From Albimonas pacifica (lineage in GTDB: Bacteria; Pseudomonadota; Alphaproteobacteria; Rhodobacterales; Rhodobacteraceae), in NCBI RefSeq assembly GCF_900113695.1, contig NZ_FOQH01000009.1, positions 217,941 through 281,940 on the forward strand: 64,000 nucleotides of DNA, given 5' to 3'. Made by a program: the position numbers and the translations under genes. The stretch's first letter is position 1. Each line of letters begins with the position of its first letter. Shown here one piece after another: positions 26,180 through 34,399 of the stretch. The notes beneath the pieces are model-generated. The model was not told the DNA's origin. It saw nothing but the letters and a program-made list of their open reading frames with translations, and made no database searches.

Positions 26180-27379
26180 ATGACCCAGACCTCGACCCAG
26201 GAAGCCCCCGTGCTGCGGGACGGCGCGACCGAGAAGATCGGCGTGATGATCTGCGGGCATGGCTCGCGGTCCCAGCGGGCGGTGGACGAGTTCGCGGTGC
26301 TGGCCGAGAAGCTGCCGGCGTTCCTGCCCCCGGAGTGGGCGGTCGAGCACGGGTATCTCGAGTTCGCCAACCCGGTGCTGCGCGACGGGCTCGACAAGCT
26401 GCGCGAGGCGGGGTGCACGCGGATCCTGGCGGTGCCGGGGATGCTGTTCGCCGCCATGCACGCGAAGAACGACATTCCCTCGGTGCTGAACACCTATGCC
26501 AGGACCCATGGCATCCGGGTGGATTACGGGCGCGAGCTGGGGGTGGACCCGAAGATGGTCCGCGCCGCCGCCGAGCGGATCGAGGAGGCGATCGCGAAGG
26601 CCGACGCCGAGGACGGCGTGGTGCCGCGGCACGAGACGCTGCTGGTGGTGATCGGGCGGGGCGCCTCGGACCCGGACGCGAACGGCAACGTCTCGAAGGT
26701 GGCGCGGCTGCTGTGGGAGGGGATGGGCTTCGGCTGGTGCGAGGTCGGCTATTCGGGCGTGACCTTCCCGCTGGTGGAGCCGGCGCTGGAGCATGCCGCC
26801 AAGCTGGGCTACCGGCGGGTGGTGGTGTTCCCGTATTTCCTGTTCACGGGCGTGCTGATCGACCGGATCTACGGCTTCGCGGACATGGTGGCCGAGGCGC
26901 ATCCCGAGATCCGCTTCGTGAAGGCGGGGTATCTCAACGATCATCCGCAGGTGCTGGCGACGTTTGCGGAGCGGGTGACGGAGATCCTCGAGGGGGCTCC
27001 GGCGATGAACTGCTCGATGTGCAAGTATCGCGCGCAGGTGCTGGGGTTCGAGGCCGAGGTCGGCGCGCCCCAGGAGAGCCACCACCATCATGTCGAGGGC
27101 CAGGGGGCCTCGGCGCCGGGGTCGAACGTGGCGGACTGCCGGCTGTGCGACGACTTCTGCACCGGGGCCTGCCGGCTGGACCTGGGGCATGGGCATTCGC
27201 ATGACCATGGGCATCATCATCACGACCACGACCACCCGCACGATCATGGCCACGGGCACGGGCATTCGCACGGGCACGGGCATCCGCACGATCACGACCA
27301 TCACCACCCGCCCTACCCCCATGCGGACCACCCGCTGGGGCCGGAGAGCGTGCGCAAGCATCTGAAGGACCGTTCGTGA
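26180..27379 (+). CDS. cbiX: Sirohydrochlorin cobaltochelatase CbiX, long form with His-rich tail
   Basis: A 399-residue chelatase inserting cobalt into sirohydrochlorin. Two CbiX repeats carry histidine motifs (MICGHGSRS and a second half around VVIGRGASD). After about residue 275 come cysteine clusters CSMCKYR and CRLCDDFCTGAC, the pattern of the redox-active Fe-S centre of long CbiX. The tail holds about 25 histidines within some 60 residues, alternating with Asp and Gly, and probably stores or delivers cobalt. The ATG follows GGGAGGA. The next gene overlaps by four bases (GTGA). Confidence 0.93.
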   Translation: MTQTSTQEAPVLRDGATEKIGVMICGHGSRSQRAVDEFAVLAEKLPAFLPPEWAVEHGYLEFANPVLRDGLDKLREAGCTRILAVPGMLFAAMHAKNDIPSVLNTYARTHGIRVDYGRELGVDPKMVRAAAERIEEAIAKADAEDGVVPRHETLLVVIGRGASDPDANGNVSKVARLLWEGMGFGWCEVGYSGVTFPLVEPALEHAAKLGYRRVVVFPYFLFTGVLIDRIYGFADMVAEAHPEIRFVKAGYLNDHPQVLATFAERVTEILEGAPAMNCSMCKYRAQVLGFEAEVGAPQESHHHHVEGQGASAPGSNVADCRLCDDFCTGACRLDLGHGHSHDHGHHHHDHDHPHDHGHGHGHSHGHGHPHDHDHHHPPYPHADHPLGPESVRKHLKDRS

Positions 27380-29028
27380 ACGCAGCCCCGCTGTTCGACG
27401 TCCATGTCGCCGTCGACTGGTCGGCGGCGAGCGCGCCCACGGTCGGCAGGGACTCGATCTGGATCGGCCGGGCGCAGGGCGAGGGGCCGGCGGTCCTCAG
27501 CAACCCCGCCACCCGGGCCGAGGCCGTGGAGGCGCTGGCGGAGATGCTGGCGGGCGACCTCGCGGCCGGGCGGCGGGCGATGGTCGGGTTCGACTTCGCC
27601 TTCGGCTACCCGGCGGGGACGGCGGAGGCGCTGTTCGGCGCGCCGGGCTGGCGGGCGGTCTGGGCGGGGCTGGCGGAGGGGATCTCCGACGGGCCCGCGA
27701 ACGCCAACGACCGGTTCGGGTTCGCGGACCGGCTGGCGGCGAAGGGCGCGCCGTTCTGGGGGCATCCGGCGGGGCGGGCGTTCGCGCATCTGCCGGCGAG
27801 GAAGCCCGCGGCGGGGGATTTCGAGGAATTTCGGGAGGCGGAGCGGTTCGCGCGGGCCCGCGGCGGGCGGCGGCCGTTCTCGGTCTGGCAGCTCTCGGGC
27901 GCGGGGGCGGTCGGAGGGCAGAGCCTGACGGGGATCGCGGCGCTGGAGCGGCTGAGGGCGGATCCCCGGCTGGCGGGCGCGGCGCAGGTCTGGCCGTTCG
28001 AGAGCGGGCTGGCGGCGCCCTCGGGGGGCGTCGTGTTCGCGGAGATCTGGCCCTCGCTGATCCCGCCGCATCCGGACGAGGCGGTGCGGGACGCGGGCCA
28101 GGTGCGGGCCTGCGCCGAGACCTTCGCCGCGATGGATCGCGCGGGGCGGCTGGCGGAGGTGTTCGCAGGACCCGAAGGGCTGGCCGGCGCGGCGCGCGCG
28201 TCGGTGGCGGCCGAGGAAGGCTGGATACTGGGACTGGGCCAGGAGTATCTGCTCGCCCGCTTCGCCGCAGGCGGGGGGGCCGGCGCGTCTGCTGATGCGC
28301 CTGCGGGCTCTGGCGGGCTCGCACCGGCGGGGCGGGCGTTCGGCCCGTGGCCGCCGTCGCAGGGCGCCTGGGAGCGGGACGGGGCGGCGATCTACGCCGC
28401 GAGTTTCGCGACGGCGCGGGCGGAGTGCGACCTGTCGGGCATGACGCCCGCGATGCAGGAGCTGGCGCTGCGGGTGGTGCACTCCTGCGGGATGCCGGAG
28501 GTGGCCTCGGGGCTGGTCTTTTCCGACGGCGCGGTGGAGGCGGGGGTGGCGGCGCTGGACGCGGGCGCCCCGGTGATCTGCGACGTGGGCATGGTGGCGC
28601 AGGGGGTCATCCGGCGCGGGCGCTGCGCGGGGGTCGAGGTGGTCTCGGCGCTCGATGCTCCGGGCTGCGCGGAGCTGGCGAAGGCGCAGGGGACGACGCG
28701 CTCGGCGGCGGCGATGGACCTGATGGCCGAGAGGCTGGGGGGCGCGGTGGTGGCGATCGGGAATGCGCCGACGGCGCTGTTCCGGCTGCTGGAGCTGATC
28801 GACCTGGGCGCGCCCAAGCCCGCCTTGATCCTCGGGTTCCCGGTGGGGTTCGTGGGGGCGGCGGAATCGAAGGCGGCGCTGGCGGAGGACCCTCGCGGCG
28901 TGCCTTTCGTGGCGCTGAGGGGCCGGGTCGGCGGCTCGGCGATGGCGGCGGCGGCGGTGAACGCCTTGTCGCTGGGATTGAAAGGGGACGGCCTGGCGGT
29001 TCCCGGGCGGGTGGGAGAGAGCGCATGA
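27376..29028 (+). CDS. cobH: Fusion of a DUF429-like domain with precorrin-8X methylmutase
   Basis: A 550-residue protein; cobH alone is about 210 residues. The last 210 or so residues (from about 335) match precorrin-8X methylmutase, with SFATARAECDLSGM and the active-site histidine His369 in VVHSCGM. This domain moves a methyl group from C-11 to C-12. The N-terminal 330 residues (DVHVAVDWSAAS, MVGFDFAFGYP) resemble the RNase H-like DUF429 proteins sometimes encoded in alphaproteobacterial cob clusters; their role is unknown. The GTG start overlaps cbiX, and the end overlaps cobL by four bases, so the join is not an operon artefact. Confidence 0.85.
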   Translation: MNAAPLFDVHVAVDWSAASAPTVGRDSIWIGRAQGEGPAVLSNPATRAEAVEALAEMLAGDLAAGRRAMVGFDFAFGYPAGTAEALFGAPGWRAVWAGLAEGISDGPANANDRFGFADRLAAKGAPFWGHPAGRAFAHLPARKPAAGDFEEFREAERFARARGGRRPFSVWQLSGAGAVGGQSLTGIAALERLRADPRLAGAAQVWPFESGLAAPSGGVVFAEIWPSLIPPHPDEAVRDAGQVRACAETFAAMDRAGRLAEVFAGPEGLAGAARASVAAEEGWILGLGQEYLLARFAAGGGAGASADAPAGSGGLAPAGRAFGPWPPSQGAWERDGAAIYAASFATARAECDLSGMTPAMQELALRVVHSCGMPEVASGLVFSDGAVEAGVAALDAGAPVICDVGMVAQGVIRRGRCAGVEVVSALDAPGCAELAKAQGTTRSAAAMDLMAERLGGAVVAIGNAPTALFRLLELIDLGAPKPALILGFPVGFVGAAESKAALAEDPRGVPFVALRGRVGGSAMAAAAVNALSLGLKGDGLAVPGRVGESA

Positions 29029-30248
29029 GCGAGCTTTGGCTGCAGATCGTGGGGCTCGGCGCCGACGGGCTGGAGGGGCTGCGGCCCGCCGCCCGGGCGG
29101 CGGTGGAGAGCGCCGAGGTGATCTTCGGCGCCGATCGCCACCACCAGCTGACGCTGGAGGTGGAGGCCGAGCGGGTGGCCTGGCCCTCGCCCTTCGATCA
29201 TCTGCTCAACCGGCTGGAGGCGTTGCGGGGGCGGCGGGTGGCGGTGCTGGTCTCGGGCGATCCGCTGTGGCGCTCGGCCGGCTCGCGCATCGCGGCGGCG
29301 TTCCCGGAGGCGGTCGTGCATCCGCATGTCTCGGCCTACCAGCTGGCGGCGGCGCGGATGCTGTGGCCGGTGAACGGGTGCGAGACGCTGACGTTGCATG
29401 GCAAGGGGCCGGAGCGCTCGGTGGCGGCGATGCGGGTCTTCGTGCAGCCGGGCGCGCGGTTGCTGGCGCTGGCGGCCGATGGCGACAGCGCGCGGGCCGT
29501 GGGCACGGCGTTGACGGCCTGGGGCTATGGGCAGAGCCCGCTGCGGGCGATGTGGGATCTCGATGCGGAGACGGAGGGGTGGCAGGAGGCCCCTGCCTCC
29601 GCCTGGGCCTCGGGGAAGATCCCGCGGCCGGGGGATCTGTGCACGCTGGCGGTGGAGTGCCGGGCGGAGGCGGGGGCGCCGCTGGCGCCGGCGGTTCCGG
29701 GGCTGGCGGACGAGCTCTTCGAGCATGACGGGGTGATGACCAAGCGCGAGGTGCGCGCCGCCACCCTGGCGCGGCTGGCGCCGGCGCCGGGGCAGCTGTT
29801 GTGGGACGTGGGCTGCGGCTGCGGCTCGGTCGCCATCGAGTGGATGCGCGGCGCGCGCGCGGCGAAGGCCGTGGGGCTGGAGCCGCGGGCGGACCGGCGG
29901 GCGATGGCGGCGGCGAATGCGCAGGCGCTGGGGGCGCCGGGGCTGGTGCTGAAGGAGGGCTCCGCTCCGGAGGGGCTGGCGGGGCTGCCGGCCCCGGATG
30001 CGGTGTTTCTCGGCGGCGGGCTCTCGGAGGCCTCGGCCGAGGCGGCCTGGTGGGCGCTGTCGCCCGGCGGGCGGCTGGTGGCGAACGCGGTGACGCTGGA
30101 GTCGGAGGCGCTGCTGGTCAGGCTCGCGTCCCGCTTCGGGGGCGAGCTGAGCCGGATCCGGATCGAGCGGGCCTCGCCCGTCGGCAAGGGCGGGCCGCTG
30201 GCCTGGCGCCCGGCGATGTCGGTGACCCAGTGGAGCGCGCGCAAGTGA
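29025..30248 (+). CDS. cobL: Precorrin-6Y C5,15-methyltransferase (decarboxylating), CbiE-CbiT fusion
   Basis: A 407-residue two-domain enzyme. The N-terminal CbiE-like domain begins IVGLGADGLEGL and has VLVSGDPLW. The C-terminal CbiT-like domain has the SAM site DVGCGCGSVAIEW. It methylates C-5 and C-15 and decarboxylates the acetate side chain at ring C. Both start (ATGA) and stop (GTGA) overlap the neighbouring genes by four bases, so the run from cbiX to cobI is tightly coupled. Confidence 0.93.
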   Translation: MSELWLQIVGLGADGLEGLRPAARAAVESAEVIFGADRHHQLTLEVEAERVAWPSPFDHLLNRLEALRGRRVAVLVSGDPLWRSAGSRIAAAFPEAVVHPHVSAYQLAAARMLWPVNGCETLTLHGKGPERSVAAMRVFVQPGARLLALAADGDSARAVGTALTAWGYGQSPLRAMWDLDAETEGWQEAPASAWASGKIPRPGDLCTLAVECRAEAGAPLAPAVPGLADELFEHDGVMTKREVRAATLARLAPAPGQLLWDVGCGCGSVAIEWMRGARAAKAVGLEPRADRRAMAAANAQALGAPGLVLKEGSAPEGLAGLPAPDAVFLGGGLSEASAEAAWWALSPGGRLVANAVTLESEALLVRLASRFGGELSRIRIERASPVGKGGPLAWRPAMSVTQWSARK

Positions 30249-30946
30249 GCGGCGTGCTGCATGGGGTGGGGCTGGGGCCGGGCGATCCGGAGCTGATGAC
30301 GCTGCGCGCGCATCGGCTGATCGCGGGGGCCGGGGTGATCGCCTATCCGGCGCCCGACAGCGGCGAGAGTTTCGCGCGGTCCATCGCGGCCGGGTCGATC
30401 CCGCAGGGCGTTGAAGAAATCCCCATCGTGATCCCGATGCGCGCCGAACGGTTTCCCGCGCAGGCGGTCTACGACCAAGCCGCGGGCGCGCTGGCGGAGC
30501 GGCTGCGGGCGGGGCGCGACGTGGTGGTGCTGTGCGAGGGGGATCCGTTCTTCTACGGCAGCTTCATGTATCTGTTCGGGCGGCTCGCGGGCGAGTTTCG
30601 CTGCGAGATCACGCCGGGTGTGAGCTCGATGGCGGCCGCGACGGCGGCGGCGGCGCGGCCGCTGTGCGCGAGGAACGAGGTGCTGAGCGTGCTGCCGGGG
30701 ACGCTGCCGGAGGACGAGCTGGAGGCTCGGCTGGCGGCGGGAGGGGCGTTCGCGATCCTCAAGGTCGGGCGGCGGTTGCCGAGGCTGCGGGCGGCCATCG
30801 AGGCGGCGGGGCTGGGCGAGGGGGCGATGTATGTCGGGCACGCCTCGCTGGAGCGGCAGGTGGTGGCGCCGCTGGCCGAGGCGCCGCAGGACGCGCCGTA
30901 TTTCTCGATGATCCTGGTTCCGGGGAGGGATCCGCATGTGGGCTGA
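30245..30946 (+). CDS. cobI: Precorrin-2 C20-methyltransferase
   Basis: A 233-residue SAM-dependent tetrapyrrole methylase with GVGLGPGDPELMTLRA at the start, CEGDPFFYGSFMYL and the ITPGVSSMAAA loop. It makes precorrin-3A (or the cobalt form) early in the corrin pathway. The GTG start overlaps the cobL stop by four bases. The tight run breaks after this gene with a 315-base GC-rich gap. Confidence 0.93.
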   Translation: MSGVLHGVGLGPGDPELMTLRAHRLIAGAGVIAYPAPDSGESFARSIAAGSIPQGVEEIPIVIPMRAERFPAQAVYDQAAGALAERLRAGRDVVVLCEGDPFFYGSFMYLFGRLAGEFRCEITPGVSSMAAATAAAARPLCARNEVLSVLPGTLPEDELEARLAAGGAFAILKVGRRLPRLRAAIEAAGLGEGAMYVGHASLERQVVAPLAEAPQDAPYFSMILVPGRDPHVG

Positions 30947-31261
30947 GGGTCGCGCGCGCCGGCCCGCCGGGGTCCGCCCGGGCGAGGCTCCCGCCCACCC
31001 TCCCCGCCCGGCCCGGGCGGACCCCTTCGCGCAGGGCGCGCGGGGGCGGCGGGCCGGGGGCGCCGGGGGGCCGGGCCGGGGCCGCGCGAGGCTCGCGGTT
31101 CGCCCGCCTGCCGAGGGGATGCGCGCGGGGCGGGCCGGGGGCGCCCCGGGCCTGGCCCGGGGCCTCGCGCGGCCTGCCGCCGGGCGCGGCCTTGCCGGGG
31201 AGGGCGGAGGCGCGCCCTGCCCCGCCCTCTCTTCTTCCGTTTCCGTCGAGGACCGATCCGC
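30947..31261 (+). other. GC-rich structured gap inside the cobalamin operon
   Basis: No convincing gene lies between cobI and the cbiG-cobJ fusion. The gap has a 15-bp perfect inverted repeat (30969-30983 with 31011-31025, GGGGTCCGCCCGGGC) and a second pair near 31080 and 31175 (GGCCGCGCGAGGC). It lacks a T-run and any cobalamin riboswitch box that I could recognise. Confidence 0.5.
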
Positions 31262-33124
31262 ATGACCGACACCCCTGTTTCCCCGGGCCTGCGCGCGCCC
31301 GTGTTCGTCGCGTTGACCGACGCGGGCGAGGCGCTGGCCCGGCGCGCGCTGGCGGCGGTGGCGCCGGGGGCGGACCTCGCCTCGGGCGTGGTGCGCTGCG
31401 GGCCGGGGGCGGCGCCGGCGGCCGAGACGCTGCGGGCGTTGTTCGCGGCCGGGCGGCCGGTGGTGGGCGTGATGGCGGCCGGGATCCTGGTGCGGGCGCT
31501 GGCGCCGATGCTGGGCGACAAGCGCGCGGAGCCGGCGGTGGTGGCGCTGGCCGAGGACGGCTCGGCCGCCGTGCCGCTGCTGGGCGGGCATCGCGGGGCG
31601 AACGCCCTGGCGCGGCGCTTGGGCGAGGCGCTGGGAGGGGTGGCTGCGGTGACCACCGCCGGCGACGTCTCGCTGGGGGTGGCGCTGGATGCGCCGCCGC
31701 AGGGGTGGCGGCTGGAGGCCCCGGCCGACGCCAAGGCGGCGATGGCGGGGCTGCTGGCGGGGCGGCCCGCGCGCCTGTCGGGCGAGGCGGAGTGGCTGGC
31801 GCCGCTGGCCGGGCGGGTCGCCGCGGAGCCCGCGGCGGAGGATGCGCCCGTCGTGCTGACGGTCGAGGGCTGCGCGCCGCTGGTGTATCGCCGCGCCCGG
31901 TTGGTGCTGGGCGTCGGCTGCGCGCGGTATTGCGCGCCCGAGCAGATGATCGGGCTGGTGCGCAAGACATTGGCGGAGAACGGGTTTGCGGCGGCAGAGG
32001 TGGCGGAGGTCCGGTCGATCGACCTCAAAGCCGACGAGGCGGCGATCCGGGCGCTGGGGGAGGACCTGGGCGTGCCGGTGCGGTTCCACTCGGCCGCCGA
32101 GCTGGAGGCGTTGACGCCTCGGCTGGCCAACCCCTCGGAGGTGGTGTTCGCCGAGGTCGGGTGCCACGGGGTGGCGGAGGCCTCGGCGCTGGCGGGGGCC
32201 GGCGAGGCCTCGGTGCTGGCGTTTGAAAAGGAGAAGAGCGCGGATGCGACGGTGGCCGGGGCGGTCATCGCCGGGGCCGCGGCGCCGTCGCGGGCGCGTG
32301 GGCGGCTCTCGGTCGTGGGGATCGGGCCCGGGGCGGCGGACTGGCGCACGCCGGAGGCCTCGCGCCTGGTCGCGGCGGCCGAGGAGGTGGTGGGCTACAA
32401 CCTCTACATCGACCTGCTGGGGCCGCTGGCCGCCGGAAAACCGCGGGCGGATTTCGCGCTGGGCGAAGAAGAAGCCCGGTGCCGGCATGCGCTGGAGCGG
32501 GCCGGCGAGGGGCGCGACGTGGCGCTGGTGTGCTCGGGCGACGCGGGGATCTACGCGATGGGCGCGCTGGTGATGGAGTTGCTGGACCGGCCGGCCGAGC
32601 GGGGCGGCGTCTCGGACGCGGCGCGGCGGGTCGAGGTGGTGATGGCGCCGGGGATCTCGGCCTTGCAGGCCGCGTCCGCGCGGGCGGGGGCGCTGATCGG
32701 GCACGACTTCTGCGCGGTGTCGCTGTCGGATCTGCTGACGCCGCGGGAGGACGTGCTGAAGCGGCTGCGGGCGGCGGCTGCGGGGGATTTCGTGACGGCG
32801 CTCTACAACCCCGTCTCGCGCCGTCGTCGGGACCTGCTGGACGCGTGTCGCGAGATCATGCTCGAGCATCGCCCGGCGGAGACGCCGGTGCTGCTGGCCC
32901 ACAGCCTCGGGCGGCCGGAGGAGCGGTTGGAGCTGCGGACGCTCGCGACGCTGAAGACCGACGAGGTGGACATGCTGACGGTGGTGATGATCGGCGCCTC
33001 GCGCAGCCGGGCGTTCCGCACCGGCGATGCCGGCGCCGGGGCGCAGGGCTGGCGGATCTATACGCCGCGGGGCTACGCCAAGCGCATCGACGCGGCCCCG
33101 AAGAGCACGGAGGAGGTCTCGTGA
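31262..33124 (+). CDS. cobJ: CbiG - precorrin-3B C17-methyltransferase (CobJ) fusion
   Basis: A 620-residue fusion. Residues 1 to about 340 are a full-length CbiG: the N-terminal part has MAAGILVRALAPMLGDK, PLLGGHRGAN and AVTTAGD, and the C-terminal part, homologous to CobE, has LGVGCARYCAPEQM. CbiG opens the lactone ring and releases acetaldehyde in the cobalt-early pathway. From about 347, SVVGIGPGAADWRTPEA starts the CobJ methylase that drives ring contraction, with CSGDAGIYAMG and VTALYNPVSRRRR. The next gene overlaps by four bases. Confidence 0.92.
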   Translation: MTDTPVSPGLRAPVFVALTDAGEALARRALAAVAPGADLASGVVRCGPGAAPAAETLRALFAAGRPVVGVMAAGILVRALAPMLGDKRAEPAVVALAEDGSAAVPLLGGHRGANALARRLGEALGGVAAVTTAGDVSLGVALDAPPQGWRLEAPADAKAAMAGLLAGRPARLSGEAEWLAPLAGRVAAEPAAEDAPVVLTVEGCAPLVYRRARLVLGVGCARYCAPEQMIGLVRKTLAENGFAAAEVAEVRSIDLKADEAAIRALGEDLGVPVRFHSAAELEALTPRLANPSEVVFAEVGCHGVAEASALAGAGEASVLAFEKEKSADATVAGAVIAGAAAPSRARGRLSVVGIGPGAADWRTPEASRLVAAAEEVVGYNLYIDLLGPLAAGKPRADFALGEEEARCRHALERAGEGRDVALVCSGDAGIYAMGALVMELLDRPAERGGVSDAARRVEVVMAPGISALQAASARAGALIGHDFCAVSLSDLLTPREDVLKRLRAAAAGDFVTALYNPVSRRRRDLLDACREIMLEHRPAETPVLLAHSLGRPEERLELRTLATLKTDEVDMLTVVMIGASRSRAFRTGDAGAGAQGWRIYTPRGYAKRIDAAPKSTEEVS

Positions 33125-33894
33125 CCGTCTATTTCATCGGGGCCGGGCCCGGAGACCCGGAGCTGATCACCCTCAAGGGCGCCCGCCTGATCGCGGCCTG
33201 CCCGGTGTGCCTCTATGCCGGGTCCCTGGTGCCGCCGCAGGTGGTCGAAGGGGTTCCGGAGGGGGCGCGGGTGATGGACACCGCGCCGATGACGCTCGAC
33301 GAGATCCTGGCGGAGATCGAGGCGGCGGATGCGAAGGGGCTGGACGTGGCGCGGGTGCACTCGGGCGATCCGTCGCTTTACGGGGCGATCGCGGAGCAGA
33401 TCCGGCGGCTGGACGCGAAGGGCATCGACTGGGAGGTGATCCCGGGCGTGCCGGCCTTCGCCGCGGCGGCGGCGGCGATGGGCAAGGAGCTCACCCTGCC
33501 CGAGATCGCCCAGACCGTGATCATCACGCGCACCGCCGGCAAGGCGAGCGCGATGCCCGAGGGCGAGGACCTCGACACGCTGGGCCGCTCCAGGGCGACG
33601 CTGGCGCTGCATCTCTCGGTGCGCAACCTGCGCGAGATCGAGCGGCGGCTGATCCCGCATTACGGCGAGGACTGTCCGGTGGCGGTGGCCTACCGGGTGG
33701 GCTGGCCGGACCAGGCGTTCCTCTACGGGACGCTGGGGGACATCCGCGAGAAGGTGCGCAAGGCCAAGCTGACCCGCACGGCGCTGATCTTCGTGGGGCG
33801 GGTGCTGGGGGACGAGGATTTCCGGGACAGCGCGCTCTACGACGGGGCGCATCCGCATGTGCTGCGGCCGAAGCGGAAGCTGGCCACGGGGTGA
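33121..33894 (+). CDS. cobM: Precorrin-4 C11-methyltransferase
   Basis: A 257-residue tetrapyrrole methylase beginning VTVYFIGAGPGDPELITLKG, with HSGDPSLYGAIAEQ and EVIPGVPAFAAAAA, and the late GWPDQAFLYGTL typical of CobM/CbiF. It adds the C-11 methyl group after ring contraction. Its GTG start overlaps the cobJ stop (GTGA). It is the last gene of the cobalamin run, and a palindromic repeat follows 77 bases later. Confidence 0.94.
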   Translation: MTVYFIGAGPGDPELITLKGARLIAACPVCLYAGSLVPPQVVEGVPEGARVMDTAPMTLDEILAEIEAADAKGLDVARVHSGDPSLYGAIAEQIRRLDAKGIDWEVIPGVPAFAAAAAAMGKELTLPEIAQTVIITRTAGKASAMPEGEDLDTLGRSRATLALHLSVRNLREIERRLIPHYGEDCPVAVAYRVGWPDQAFLYGTLGDIREKVRKAKLTRTALIFVGRVLGDEDFRDSALYDGAHPHVLRPKRKLATG

Positions 33895-33970
33895 CGGTCC
33901 GCAGGCGCCCTGCGGGCGGGCTTGGCTGCCGGGCGCCTGCGGGGAGGGTGCGAGGGGTTGGAGAGGGGGG

Positions 33971-34205
33971 AGCCTCCGGCGGGCTCCTGACTCACCCAAG
34001 AACAAGGCCCGCGCCTGTTCTCCGGAGCCGTCCATCGCGTCTGATGCCTGAGCGAGTCGGCCGGAGGGGTCAAGGACAAGCCCGCCTGCGGCGGGTCGCT
34101 GCGCGATCCTTGACCCCTCCGGCCGACTCGCTCTGATCGGCATCCGCGACGGACGGCTCCGGAGAACAGGCGCTTTGCGAGGCCTGGCCGGCGTCGCGCC
34201 CGGGC
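33971..34205 (-). repeat. Dispersed palindromic element, copy B
   Basis: This copy runs opposite to copy A and fills most of the 33895-34399 gap after cobM. Its 27-bp inner arms are exactly complementary although they differ from copy A in the middle (GGCCGGAGGGG in place of GCCCCCGGGGG). The central hairpin is CCCGCC-GCA-GGCGGG. The outer GCGCCTGTTCTCCGG arms, the GTGAGTCAGGAGCC tail and the GGCGTCGCGCCC flank match copy A. Confidence 0.85.
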
Positions 34206-34399
34206 GCCCGGGCCGATGGGAGCGCGGGCCGGGGATGGCGGGCGGGGCGACGCGCGAAGCGCGAGCGTCCGTCCGCCAGCCCCGGCGGCGGGCTCGCCGG
34301 GCGCGCGCCGACGGGGCGGCAGGCGCGGGGGACGCGTTGGCGGGGGGCGGGAGCGGTGATAGTCCTGCCGGCAAGCAAGTTCATCTCCGGAGGATCCCC

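Noticed and set aside
30936..31265. 109-codon frame in the cobI-cobJ gap
   Set aside because: It starts inside cobI, is made almost only of Arg, Gly, Ala and Pro, and lacks a ribosome site. Non-coding structured sequence is a better reading.
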